From Candidatus Peregrinibacteria bacterium (lineage in GTDB: Bacteria; Patescibacteriota; Gracilibacteria; UBA1369; LOWO2-01-FULL-3), in assembly GCA_016214225.1 (NCBI GenBank), contig JACROX010000051.1:1-9944 (forward strand): a DNA stretch of 9,944 nt. Direction: 5' to 3'. Below, in pieces: positions 1-6,615 of this stretch. The position numbers and the translations under genes are program-made. The notes beneath the pieces were generated by a model, which worked only from the letters and a program-made list of their open reading frames with translations, was not told the origin of the DNA and searched no databases. Position 1 is the stretch's first letter. The number at the start of each line of letters is the position of its first letter.

Positions 1-1464
1 CTTTGCCGACTTGATAGCTTAAATCAAGCTACAACGGACACTGTAAGTACGGCTGAAACCGAGACATTCTCCCTTGAAACTCCGCTTGTGGTGAAGAAAG
101 GAGATGCCGCGATCATCAAGGTATATGCGGATTACAAGGCAGGCATAGGAGCCGCTACTGAAAACTTCATAGTTAAATGGAAAACTACAGATTGTTTGTC
201 AGGTACGGGCGCTTCAACAGGTCAGACAGTTTCTGACGCGACTTGCGACACGGGTGCCGGTCAAGCTATGACTTATGCCGCATCCGGTACATTGACATCA
301 AGCTGGGGTAATAATCCTACGGCTAATGAAAATGTAGTTGCCGGTGGAAGCAAAGTTTTATACGGAGACTACAAGTTCGTAGCAAGCAATGAAAACGTTA
401 TCTTGAAGACTGTTGCCTTCACAAGAGGTGATGGAGCAACGGGAGTTACTGGTGCGGATGCCAACTTCGGACAACTTTCATTGTATCGTGTAGACGGTAC
501 TACGGAAAAATTCCTGCAATCGGCATACATTGGAGCTTCAAGCAAAGTTACATTTGATCTTGAGGCGGCAGGCGTTCCAACAGCATACAGAACGGCTGTA
601 AAGGACGCGACTGTCAAATTAAGACTTTATGCTGATCTAAAGACAACAACGGCAGGTGCTACATCCGGAACTTCGGATAAATTCACACTTGCCGCTACTA
701 CTGACGTTACGGCGACAGGAGGAGGTTCAGGTTCAGCTATTAACGCTTCCGCGACAGTAACAGGAAGCGTATACAAAGTTATAAGAAAATCTGTTCCAAC
801 TCTAGCTCTTGCCACGACAGGTCTATCTACAAACCTTGGTAACGGAACTGCTAAATTAATCCAGTTCACAATTACTGCTGACGCGGCTAATGATGTCGCG
901 TTCAAGAAACTTTCCTTCGACTTGACTACGAACGACGCGAGCGGAGCAGGTTTGACGCTTGGAACTGTTGGGATGTACACCTCATCGGATACATCCACTC
1001 CTATCACCATGATTGGTGCGGCAGGTAGTGGTACGGCTACAACTTGTGCTGATGGCGCTGGAGCAACCGTTTCAGTAGCTTCAACAAGCATTGTCTGCGC
1101 GTTCAGTTCTGAACAAACAGTCACAGCCGGTACAAGCAAGACTTACTATATTCAAGGGACCGTAGGAGGCTCTGCTACAAGCGATTCTATCGTTGTTAAG
1201 TTGAGCGCTGAAGAAACAGCTACAGGATTGGCTGCCGCTACAAATTCCGAATATGTTGACGATCATGCTACAGGTGTTGTTGTTCTCGATACCGCTTTGG
1301 CAAAGAGTGGTACGGAAACAAACGTTAAACATATCTGGTCAGATCTATCTTCTGGAGCAAGCCATTCAGACTCTACAGCGGATAGCGCGGGTTCAGCAGA
1401 CTGGACAGGTGGTTACCTATTAAAGACTCTTCCATCTGATTCATTCTCAATAAGCCGATCATAA
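1..1464 (+). CDS. Secreted surface / S-layer-like protein, C-terminal part (5' truncated by window edge)
   Basis: The frame is open from the first base, so the gene starts outside the window; about 487 residues are visible, ending at TAA. The GTG codons near 88 are internal and not a convincing start. The protein is very rich in Ala, Thr, Ser and Gly and low in charge, as in secreted beta-sandwich surface proteins. At least two Ig-like modules can be seen: one around visible residues 55-235, and a second starting near residue 260 (KSVPTLALATTGLS) and running to about residue 430. Each has one pair of cysteines (about residues 65/82 and two more near 345-365), which may form disulphides outside the cell. 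The tail ADWTGGYLLKTLPSDS resembles the end of large CPR surface proteins as I remember them. No LPXTG or SLH motif is visible, so the anchoring mode is unknown. An intrinsic terminator follows. The surface role is inferred from composition and architecture; no enzymatic function is suggested. Confidence 0.75.
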   Translation, partial: LCRLDSLNQATTDTVSTAETETFSLETPLVVKKGDAAIIKVYADYKAGIGAATENFIVKWKTTDCLSGTGASTGQTVSDATCDTGAGQAMTYAASGTLTSSWGNNPTANENVVAGGSKVLYGDYKFVASNENVILKTVAFTRGDGATGVTGADANFGQLSLYRVDGTTEKFLQSAYIGASSKVTFDLEAAGVPTAYRTAVKDATVKLRLYADLKTTTAGATSGTSDKFTLAATTDVTATGGGSGSAINASATVTGSVYKVIRKSVPTLALATTGLSTNLGNGTAKLIQFTITADAANDVAFKKLSFDLTTNDASGAGLTLGTVGMYTSSDTSTPITMIGAAGSGTATTCADGAGATVSVASTSIVCAFSSEQTVTAGTSKTYYIQGTVGGSATSDSIVVKLSAEETATGLAAATNSEYVDDHATGVVVLDTALAKSGTETNVKHIWSDLSSGASHSDSTADSAGSADWTGGYLLKTLPSDSFSISRS

Positions 1465-1498
1465 TCGACTTAGTCAGACTCTAGTCTCAAGCAAAATT

Positions 1499-1535
1499 AT
1501 CCCTCCCAGCCGCAAGGCCGGGGGGGATTTTTTTT
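1499..1535 (+). terminator. Rho-independent terminator after the surface protein gene
   Basis: An 11-position GC-rich stem (1501-1511 with 1516-1526) contains one A-C mismatch and one G-T pair. It is closed by a GCAA (GNRA) tetraloop, extended by two A-T pairs, and followed by eight T at 1528-1535. It lies 35 bases after the stop. On the other strand only four T follow the stem, so termination of the convergent Fic gene here would be weaker. Confidence 0.9.
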
Positions 1536-1554
1536 AAAATACCCCAAAACGCTC

Positions 1555-2616
1555 CTACAAGCGGGTATACCTTACTGCTCTACCTTCGCCAATCCTTTCA
1601 ATTTTTTTCATATTGAGAAGTTTGTTTAGGACTTGCAAGATAGTTGGAGCCGGCATTTTTAACTGTTTTTGCAATTCGCGCGGAGTAACTTTTTTGTGTT
1701 TTTGAAGATAGCTCCATACCTCTAATTGTTTCTCTGACAACAAATGTTCTATTGATTCGCTGGACAAAAGACTTATTGCTCTTTTTGTTTGTTCAAATAG
1801 AATCGTTAAGAAAAATATAAGCCAGGGAGTGATATTTTCGTTGTTTGTTTTCCATGATTTTTGAGATTTGTTTAAAGCTAAATAATAAGCCTCTTTATTG
1901 TCTTCCACTAATTTTTCATGTGAAATATATGGTATGTATTCGTAGCCGTTTTTCAACAGTAATAAATTTGTTAAAGTGCGTGAAACCCTCCCATTCCCAT
2001 CCTGAAACGGATGTATGGACAAAAATTCAAATATAAAATTCCCAATGATTATCAGCGGATGAATTTCTTTTTTATCAAATTCATCGATAGTCCAATCAAT
2101 CAATTCATTCATTTCTTTAGAGACAAGATGAGGAGGAGTCGGATCGAATAACACACCTATGACATTTCCATCGAAATCTTTAGCTTCAACTCTATTGCTT
2201 CCGAATTTATAATTTCCCCTATGACGAACGTCTTTCACCGAGTACTTCAAAAGTTCATTGTGAAAATGCCTGATTGTCCCCTCACTGAATTTGATGGTTC
2301 TGAAGGAATCAAAAATGTTTGTCAGCAATTCAGCATAGCCGGACACCTCTTGTTCGTCACGCGTTTTGAGTTTTTGGATTTTCAATCCTTTTAATAATTT
2401 TTCAACTTCATCATCCGATAATTTTGCCCCTTCTATACGGGTGGAGGCGCCGCTTGACGTGATAATGACGGATTTTTTTAGTCGGCTAAGAATCTGAGGG
2501 GACAGATGAACGCCCGCCTTCCATTGTCCCTTGGATTCTTCGATCTGGCTTATTAATCCATATATTTTATGGGTGACATCCTGAGCGAAAGAAAATCTAT
2601 TGGTAAATTTTTTCAT
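1555..2616 (-). CDS. Fic-domain protein (class II, probable AMP transferase) with C-terminal winged helix
   Basis: The 353-residue protein has a complete Fic motif HPFQDGNGRVSR at residues 202-213 (catalytic His202), matching HxFx(D/E)GNGRxxR. Known Fic enzymes mostly transfer AMP from ATP to hydroxyl groups of target proteins. An inhibitory motif STRIEG (residues 58-63, pattern S/T-xxx-E-G/N) lies before the Fic core, which is the class II arrangement where the enzyme's own helix blocks ATP; no separate antitoxin is therefore needed. Residues about 292-353 form a winged-helix DNA-binding domain (TPRELQKQLKMPAPTILQVL, then a basic wing). I chose ATG at 2616 (MKKFTNRF). The longer TTG start at 2649 lies inside the predicted -10 box, and the ATG at 2634 would leave only a few bases of leader. 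The gene stands alone and ends with TAG. Its target is unknown; self-regulation through the winged helix is a guess. Confidence 0.9.
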   Translation of the reverse strand: MKKFTNRFSFAQDVTHKIYGLISQIEESKGQWKAGVHLSPQILSRLKKSVIITSSGASTRIEGAKLSDDEVEKLLKGLKIQKLKTRDEQEVSGYAELLTNIFDSFRTIKFSEGTIRHFHNELLKYSVKDVRHRGNYKFGSNRVEAKDFDGNVIGVLFDPTPPHLVSKEMNELIDWTIDEFDKKEIHPLIIIGNFIFEFLSIHPFQDGNGRVSRTLTNLLLLKNGYEYIPYISHEKLVEDNKEAYYLALNKSQKSWKTNNENITPWLIFFLTILFEQTKRAISLLSSESIEHLLSEKQLEVWSYLQKHKKVTPRELQKQLKMPAPTILQVLNKLLNMKKIERIGEGRAVRYTRL

Positions 2617-2648
2617 AATTTTGCATTGATACATATCGTATATATGCA

Positions 2649-2677
2649 ATTATATGTGATTATAGGTGATTTAGCAA
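2649..2677 (-). promoter_or_regulatory. Promoter of the Fic gene
   Basis: On the minus strand, TTGCTA (2677-2672) and a perfect TATAAT (2654-2649) are separated by exactly 17 bases. Transcription would start near 2642, about 25 bases before the ATG at 2616. This supports the shorter Fic start. Confidence 0.7.
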
Positions 2678-2715
2678 GGGGGAAATATCCTTCCATGATT
2701 TTAAGGTGCGTTTTG

Positions 2716-2743
2716 TTGACAATAATGAGCAAAATGCTACATT
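2716..2743 (+). promoter_or_regulatory. Promoter of the TPR lipoprotein gene
   Basis: A perfect -35 TTGACA (2716-2721), a 16-base spacer and an extended -10 TG-C-TACATT (2735-2743) point to a start near 2750, about 19 bases before the ATG. It is divergent from the Fic promoter about 40 bases away, so both could share a regulator; no operator repeat stands out. Confidence 0.7.
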
Positions 2744-2768
2744 ATGGGCATAATATATTTTACAAAAT

Positions 2769-3428
2769 ATGTTTCATAAAAAAATCCTAGCCATCGCCAT
2801 CTTATCCTCTGCTATCCTCTTATTTCCCGCTTGCAAAGCCACTCCGGACGTAGCAGATATTTTAAAAGAACCTCTTCCTCAAAATACTGTAAACATGCCA
2901 AAAGCGATTTACGATGGCTTTATTAAAGACATCCAAACGGCGCGCAAAAATATCGCCGATAAAAAAAACATACCCGATGCCTATATAACATTGGGGATGG
3001 CGTATAAAAACTTCAAAGAATACGAAAAATCCTTTGCGATGTATGATGAAGAAGTAAAACTTTATCCGACAAGCATAGTCGGATGGCTCAACAGAAGCTC
3101 TATTTTGGAAGACATGGGCAGATACAGAGATTCGTACGAAAGTTATAAATCAGCCCTGAAAGTCGCGATTTTGCCTGAAGCATATTTTAGAATGGGCATA
3201 ATTCTCAAACAAAACTTAAACGGTTCTGATGCTGAAATACGCGCTCTATACGATGAAGCCTTAAAAAACACGGAATATAATCCGATGATAGTCGAAAATT
3301 ATCTCGCGTATTTAGTGAAAGATAAAAATGATGCCAAATCCGCCGATAAAATTCTAAACGCGGCATTAAAAGCCTATCCGCGAAACGAACGCTTCTTGGA
3401 AATAAAAAAGAGTTACGATAATTTGTAA
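2769..3428 (+). CDS. TPR-repeat lipoprotein
   Basis: The 219-residue protein starts with a basic N-terminus (MFHKK) and a hydrophobic stretch to residue 19, then FPAC with Cys22 as the probable lipidation site. The lipobox is imperfect (Phe at -3, Pro at -2), so lipidation is likely but not certain. About four tetratricopeptide repeats follow at residues 69-102, 103-135, 136-169 and 171-204, with characteristic alternation such as AYITLGMAYKNFKEYEKSFA. TPRs are protein-protein interaction scaffolds, so this is probably a membrane-anchored extracytoplasmic adaptor; the partner is unknown. It has its own promoter and no Shine-Dalgarno sequence. The SLH gene starts 40 bases after its stop with no terminator between, so read-through into that gene is possible. 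Confidence 0.8.
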   Translation: MFHKKILAIAILSSAILLFPACKATPDVADILKEPLPQNTVNMPKAIYDGFIKDIQTARKNIADKKNIPDAYITLGMAYKNFKEYEKSFAMYDEEVKLYPTSIVGWLNRSSILEDMGRYRDSYESYKSALKVAILPEAYFRMGIILKQNLNGSDAEIRALYDEALKNTEYNPMIVENYLAYLVKDKNDAKSADKILNAALKAYPRNERFLEIKKSYDNL

Positions 3429-3442
3429 TTTTCCTATATAAT
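3413..3442 (+). promoter_or_regulatory. Promoter of the SLH protein gene
   Basis: A perfect TATAAT (3437-3442) lies just after the TPR gene stop, with a weak -35 candidate TTACGA (3413-3418) 18 bases upstream, inside the end of that gene. A start near 3449 would leave a leader of about 20 bases before the ATG at 3469. Confidence 0.6.
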
Positions 3443-3468
3443 CGAATCAATTGTTAACCTCTTTTTTT

Positions 3469-5049
3469 ATGAAAAAATTATCCTTAGTTCTCTTTTTAAC
3501 CATATTCTTTTCTTTAAGCATATCGGCTTTTGCCTTGCCGACAATCGCTTCCAAAGACAACACGGCCTTTTTGCGCTATTACAGCCCGACAGCATTCAGC
3601 GGGATTACAATAACCGATGACGCGACTACGCCTGCTATAAAAGCCGATAACGACATCAGGATTCAGATCCCGTCTTCAATTAACGCGATATTCGACGAAG
3701 AGAATACGAAAAGAGAATTTACAGTTGAGGGCACGGCTGTAACAAACGGCAAAATTTCGACGACTCCCGCGATAACTTTTGAAGATAAAGACAAAACTGT
3801 TGTCATCCCTGTTGATAAAGATTTTACCGCCGGCGAATCTGTAACAATTTACAAACTTTACGCCAGAGGCTTCAATGAATTGAATGGAACGCCATTAAAT
3901 TTAGAGCTTATTTACGACAAAAACGCCACATCGATAAAAGACGTAAAAACAATCACGGTTACAAATAGCACGTATACGGATAAAACTCCGCCGCAAGTTC
4001 CGACAAACGTAAAAATCACGCAGACATCGGACACATCAGTTAAACTCACATGGACAAACCCAACGGATCTCGATGTTATTTTGGTAAAAATTTTAAGAGG
4101 ATTAAATTATTTTCCCGTTTCATCATCTCCATATAATTCGGTTGGTAAAGGCGTGGAAGAATTCACCGATACGGGACTAAAAGTCGGAGATAAGGTTAAA
4201 TACCAACTCGGAGCCGAAGACAGCCTGAACGCGGGCAAATATACAGATATTTACGAATACACGTTGGTGAATTACGCGGATATTCAAAAAGCGGATGAGG
4301 AAGCTAAAAAAGCGGAAGATGCCAAGAAGGCCGAAGAAGCCGCTAAGAAAGCTGAAGAGGATGCCAAAAAAGCGGCCGAGACCGCTAAGGCAAATGAAGA
4401 TGCTTCAAAAACAACAACGGAAACAGGCGAAAAATCAACGGTAACGCCAACAATTACTTTCTCCGACGTATCCGCGCACTGGGCAAAAACCGTTATAGAA
4501 AAAATGGTTGAGAAAAAGATTGTAAAAGGAAATCCGGATGGCAAATTTGCCCCTGACGCGCCATTAAATCGCGCGGAATCTTCAGCGATGCTGTATAGAA
4601 TTTTGAAGCGAAAAGAGCCGGATCCCACCACGGAAAAGCCTTTTTCCGATGTAGAATCAAATAAATGGTATGCCGGATATATTTCATATTTAAAAGACTT
4701 AAAATTGATTAGCGGTAATCCGGACGGCTCATTTAAGCCATCGGAAAATATAAATCGAGCGCAATTTTTAGCAATGGCAATGAACATGTATTATTTCATT
4801 TCCGATGCCACGGAAAAAGCCGCGATTGACGCGCTAAAAAAAGGAGAACAAACAAAAGCTTACATGGATTTAAAAACAGATTGGTACACTTCAATAGTAA
4901 CCGCGGCGACAAAAAAAGGATTTATAGGTGGATTAGATTGCGGTAATTCAAAGTGTTTTAACGCCAATGCGAGCATTACAAGAGCTGAAGCTGTCGCCAT
5001 TATTGATAAAATGTTCAACACATATCTCGAAACTTCAAAGAAAAATTAG
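3469..5049 (+). CDS. Secreted SLH-domain protein with FnIII domain and Lys/Ala/Glu coiled coil
   Basis: The 526-residue protein begins with a clear signal peptide (MKKLSLVLFLTIFF..., cleavage expected after SAFA, residue 22). Residues 23-165 form an unrecognised, beta-rich domain. Residues about 174-268 look like a fibronectin type III domain (VKLTWTNPTDLD, DKVKYQLGAEDS). Residues 272-315 are a charged KAEEAAKKAEE-type helical repeat, probably a coiled-coil spacer. Three SLH repeats follow at about 330-380, 391-440 and 465-515, each with FSDV- or YMDL-like starts and GNPDGxFxPxxxxNRA-like cores. SLH domains typically bind cell-wall polysaccharide, often pyruvylated. The third repeat is divergent, with a Cys491/Cys496 pair. 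I chose ATG 3469 over an upstream in-frame TTG at 3451 because the signal peptide and promoter spacing fit it. Probable role: anchoring or organising the cell envelope. Confidence 0.9.
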   Translation: MKKLSLVLFLTIFFSLSISAFALPTIASKDNTAFLRYYSPTAFSGITITDDATTPAIKADNDIRIQIPSSINAIFDEENTKREFTVEGTAVTNGKISTTPAITFEDKDKTVVIPVDKDFTAGESVTIYKLYARGFNELNGTPLNLELIYDKNATSIKDVKTITVTNSTYTDKTPPQVPTNVKITQTSDTSVKLTWTNPTDLDVILVKILRGLNYFPVSSSPYNSVGKGVEEFTDTGLKVGDKVKYQLGAEDSLNAGKYTDIYEYTLVNYADIQKADEEAKKAEDAKKAEEAAKKAEEDAKKAAETAKANEDASKTTTETGEKSTVTPTITFSDVSAHWAKTVIEKMVEKKIVKGNPDGKFAPDAPLNRAESSAMLYRILKRKEPDPTTEKPFSDVESNKWYAGYISYLKDLKLISGNPDGSFKPSENINRAQFLAMAMNMYYFISDATEKAAIDALKKGEQTKAYMDLKTDWYTSIVTAATKKGFIGGLDCGNSKCFNANASITRAEAVAIIDKMFNTYLETSKKN

Positions 5050-5076
5050 AAAAATTTTAAGAACTTTTTAGGAAAA

Positions 5077-5225
5077 TTTTACATTGAACGTGTAAAAAAG
5101 AACCGCGCCAAGAAAAGAGCGGAGGGTGATCTGTAAAAAATAAATCAGACTTTCATCCTCCGCCAAGCCCCAAGCACACCGCTGTGGCGGTGTGCCAACT
5201 TTTACGGTGAGCCCGCCATAGGGGG
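5077..5225. repeat. Cluster of stem-loops in the gap between the SLH and glycosyltransferase genes
   Basis: Three structures follow the SLH stop: TTTTACA/TGTAAAA (5077-5083 with 5091-5097); a long imperfect stem (5119-5133 with 5146-5163, starting GCGGAGG and ending CCTCCGC) with an A-rich loop; and a perfect 9-bp stem GCACACCGC/GCGGTGTGC (5174-5182 with 5187-5195) with a TGTG loop, followed by CAACTTTT. The third may be a weak intrinsic terminator for the SLH gene. A GC-rich tail (5204-5235) follows. No tRNA, SRP RNA or other RNA gene signature was recognised, and no reading frame here looks like a gene. Confidence 0.6.
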
Positions 5226-5255
5226 GACGAACTCCTACCTAAAAACAATCTTCAG

Positions 5256-5264
5256 TGCTATAAT
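5256..5264 (+). promoter_or_regulatory. Extended -10 promoter of the glycosyltransferase gene
   Basis: TG-C-TATAAT is a perfect extended -10. No good -35 is seen 16-18 bases upstream, which is common for extended -10 promoters. A start near 5271 gives a leader of about 18 bases before the ATG at 5289. Confidence 0.65.
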
Positions 5265-5288
5265 CACCTGCGCTAAAAAGCAAAAACC

Positions 5289-6437
5289 ATGCCGCGGGAA
5301 AAAATCTCAATTATCATAATTCACTACAACACTCCTCATTATCTTCAAACATGTTTTGACGCGATTTTGAAACAGACATATGAAAACATAGAATTGATTT
5401 TTATTGACAATAATTCACCGAACGACGAGTGGAAAAAAACAGCCGAAGAATTTAAAGAAAAATTTAACGAAAATCCGGCAAGGAATTTTAAAATCATAGC
5501 CAACAAGGAAAATCTTGGATACGCGAAAGCGGCTAATCAAGGGATAAAAATGGCTATCGGCAATACTGCCGCCGAGCCGGCGCGGTACGTTGTCATTACA
5601 AATCCTGACATAATTTATACTCCGGAATATTTTGAAAAAATTATCGCGCGCATGGAAAAAGATCCGAAAATAGCCGGCATTACGGGCAAAGTTTACAAGT
5701 ATGATTTTGATAAAAAAATGCCAACGGACATCATTGATACCGTCGGACTTTTTGCGTACAGAAATCGCCGAATAATAGACAACGGACAGGGAGTGATAGA
5801 CACGGGTCAATTCAGTAAGGAGCAAGAAGTTTTTGGGATCTCCGGCGCGTGCCCTTTGTATCGGAGAGAAGCGCTTGAGAACGTTAAAATCATATGCGAG
5901 CGCACGGCGCGAGCGCGCAACGAGGCGAACAATCTGGCTTTGCCAGTTGTGAGACGAAGCGAGCTTATCAAATACGAGTATTTTGATGAAGACTTTTTTA
6001 TGTATAAAGAAGACGTGGATCTATCATGGAGATTTTTACTTTACGGATGGAAAAATTTATATTATCCGGAGGCTGTCGCGTATCACGGACGAGGCACGGG
6101 GGTTTATCAAAGATTTTCCGCGAAACAAGTTTTTAAAAACAGAAAAAAATTAAGCCAATTTCAAAAAAAATATTCATTCACAAATCAGCATTTGATGCAG
6201 GTGAAGAATGAAACGGCAAAAACATTCTTCAAAAATTTCCCATCCATTTTTTTTAAGGAACTTTTTACGCTCGGCTATATCACAATTTTCGAACCGTATC
6301 TTTGGAGAAGCGTTATAAACTTTTTCAAAAAACTCCCATCGGCCTTAAACAAGCGCAAAATCATCATGCGAAACAAAAAAATCTCCGACAAAGAAATGTC
6401 AAAATATTTTCAAAAAAAGCCAAAATATTTACAGTGA
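5289..6437 (+). CDS. Family 2 glycosyltransferase (rhamnosyltransferase-like)
   Basis: The 382-residue protein has a GT-A fold start (ISIIIIHYNTPHYLQTCFDA), an ENLGYAKAANQGI segment (residues 74-86), and NPD at 105-107 in the place of the DXD metal/nucleotide-sugar motif. It also has GISGACPLYRREAL (183-195) and an EDVDLSWR motif (241-248) that supplies the probable catalytic base, all typical of GT2 WbbL/rhamnosyltransferase-like enzymes. These move a sugar from an NDP-sugar to a growing surface glycan at the inner face of the membrane. The C-terminal 80 residues are basic with a hydrophobic stretch (SIFFKELFTLGYITIFEPYL) that may touch the membrane. Residues about 203-228, between the GISGA and YFDEDFF motifs, form an unusual basic insertion encoded by GC-rich palindromic DNA. 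The gene has its own promoter and ends in TGA. The donor sugar cannot be told from sequence. Confidence 0.85.
   Translation: MPREKISIIIIHYNTPHYLQTCFDAILKQTYENIELIFIDNNSPNDEWKKTAEEFKEKFNENPARNFKIIANKENLGYAKAANQGIKMAIGNTAAEPARYVVITNPDIIYTPEYFEKIIARMEKDPKIAGITGKVYKYDFDKKMPTDIIDTVGLFAYRNRRIIDNGQGVIDTGQFSKEQEVFGISGACPLYRREALENVKIICERTARARNEANNLALPVVRRSELIKYEYFDEDFFMYKEDVDLSWRFLLYGWKNLYYPEAVAYHGRGTGVYQRFSAKQVFKNRKKLSQFQKKYSFTNQHLMQVKNETAKTFFKNFPSIFFKELFTLGYITIFEPYLWRSVINFFKKLPSALNKRKIIMRNKKISDKEMSKYFQKKPKYLQ
5895..5966 (+). repeat. REP-like palindromic sequence inserted in frame within the glycosyltransferase gene
   Basis: About 72 bases have roughly 62% G+C by my count, in an otherwise AT-rich gene. 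They contain repeated GCGAGC units and a hairpin ACAA-t-CTGGC-TTT-GCCAG-TTGT (5929-5950). The sequence resembles dispersed REP-like repeats I remember, of the form GCGAGCG...CAATCTGGCTTTGCCAG. It keeps the frame and adds about 24-26 residues between two conserved GT2 motifs. The family likeness is from memory and not from a search. Confidence 0.55.
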
Positions 6438-6444
6438 AATAATA

Positions 6445-6606
6445 AAGATGGGATAATTATATTTCTGCAGGGCGTGAGGAGCCGGCTGCAGTATTTAAGG
6501 AAATTGATAATTCAGCCGGCGACGCCCGAGGCGAGCTTGAGATGTTCTTGAATTACGGCGAAGTGAAAGCGAAGCCGTCCATGCAGAAGTATAATTATCC
6601 CATCTT
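6445..6606. repeat. MITE-like palindromic element with 28-bp terminal inverted repeats
   Basis: Terminal inverted repeats 6445-6472 and 6579-6606 match at 26 of 28 positions (outer end AAGATGGGATAATTATA). Inside are hairpin A, formed by GGGCGT plus GCCGGCTG (6470-6488) with CAGCCGGC plus ACGCCC (6513-6527), and hairpin B, ACGGC/GCCGT (6555-6578). The element starts 8 bases after the glycosyltransferase stop and ends 10 bases before the pgeF stop. Transcripts from both sides would fold into it, so it may end or stabilise them, but no T-run marks it as an intrinsic terminator. One frame is open across it (6446-6606) with no protein-like similarity that I recognise. Confidence 0.75.
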
Positions 6607-6615
6607 ATCTATTAA

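Noticed and set aside
1845..2036. Short plus-strand frame opposite the Fic gene as a possible antitoxin
   Set aside because: It is antisense to the conserved Fic core, lacks any promoter, and the Fic protein already carries its own inhibitory motif.
2569..2790. Plus-strand 73-residue frame across the Fic-TPR intergenic region
   Set aside because: It overlaps both divergent promoters and the starts of both real genes, and its composition is that of AT-rich noncoding DNA.
4284..4787. Minus-strand frame rich in Ala and Ser opposite the SLH gene
   Set aside because: It is the complement of the Lys/Ala/Glu repeat and SLH coding region; the plus strand has the signal peptide and domains.
5100..5235. 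tRNA, SRP RNA or other known RNA gene in the stem-loop region
   Set aside because: No cloverleaf with T-loop or anticodon features, and no SRP GGAAG/tetraloop signature; the hairpins are simple inverted repeats.
6445..6606. Integron attC site or gene cassette array
   Set aside because: The folds look superficially like attC, but there is no RYYYAAC/GTTRRRY pair at the ends, no integrase, and the flanking genes are promoter-bearing housekeeping or surface genes.
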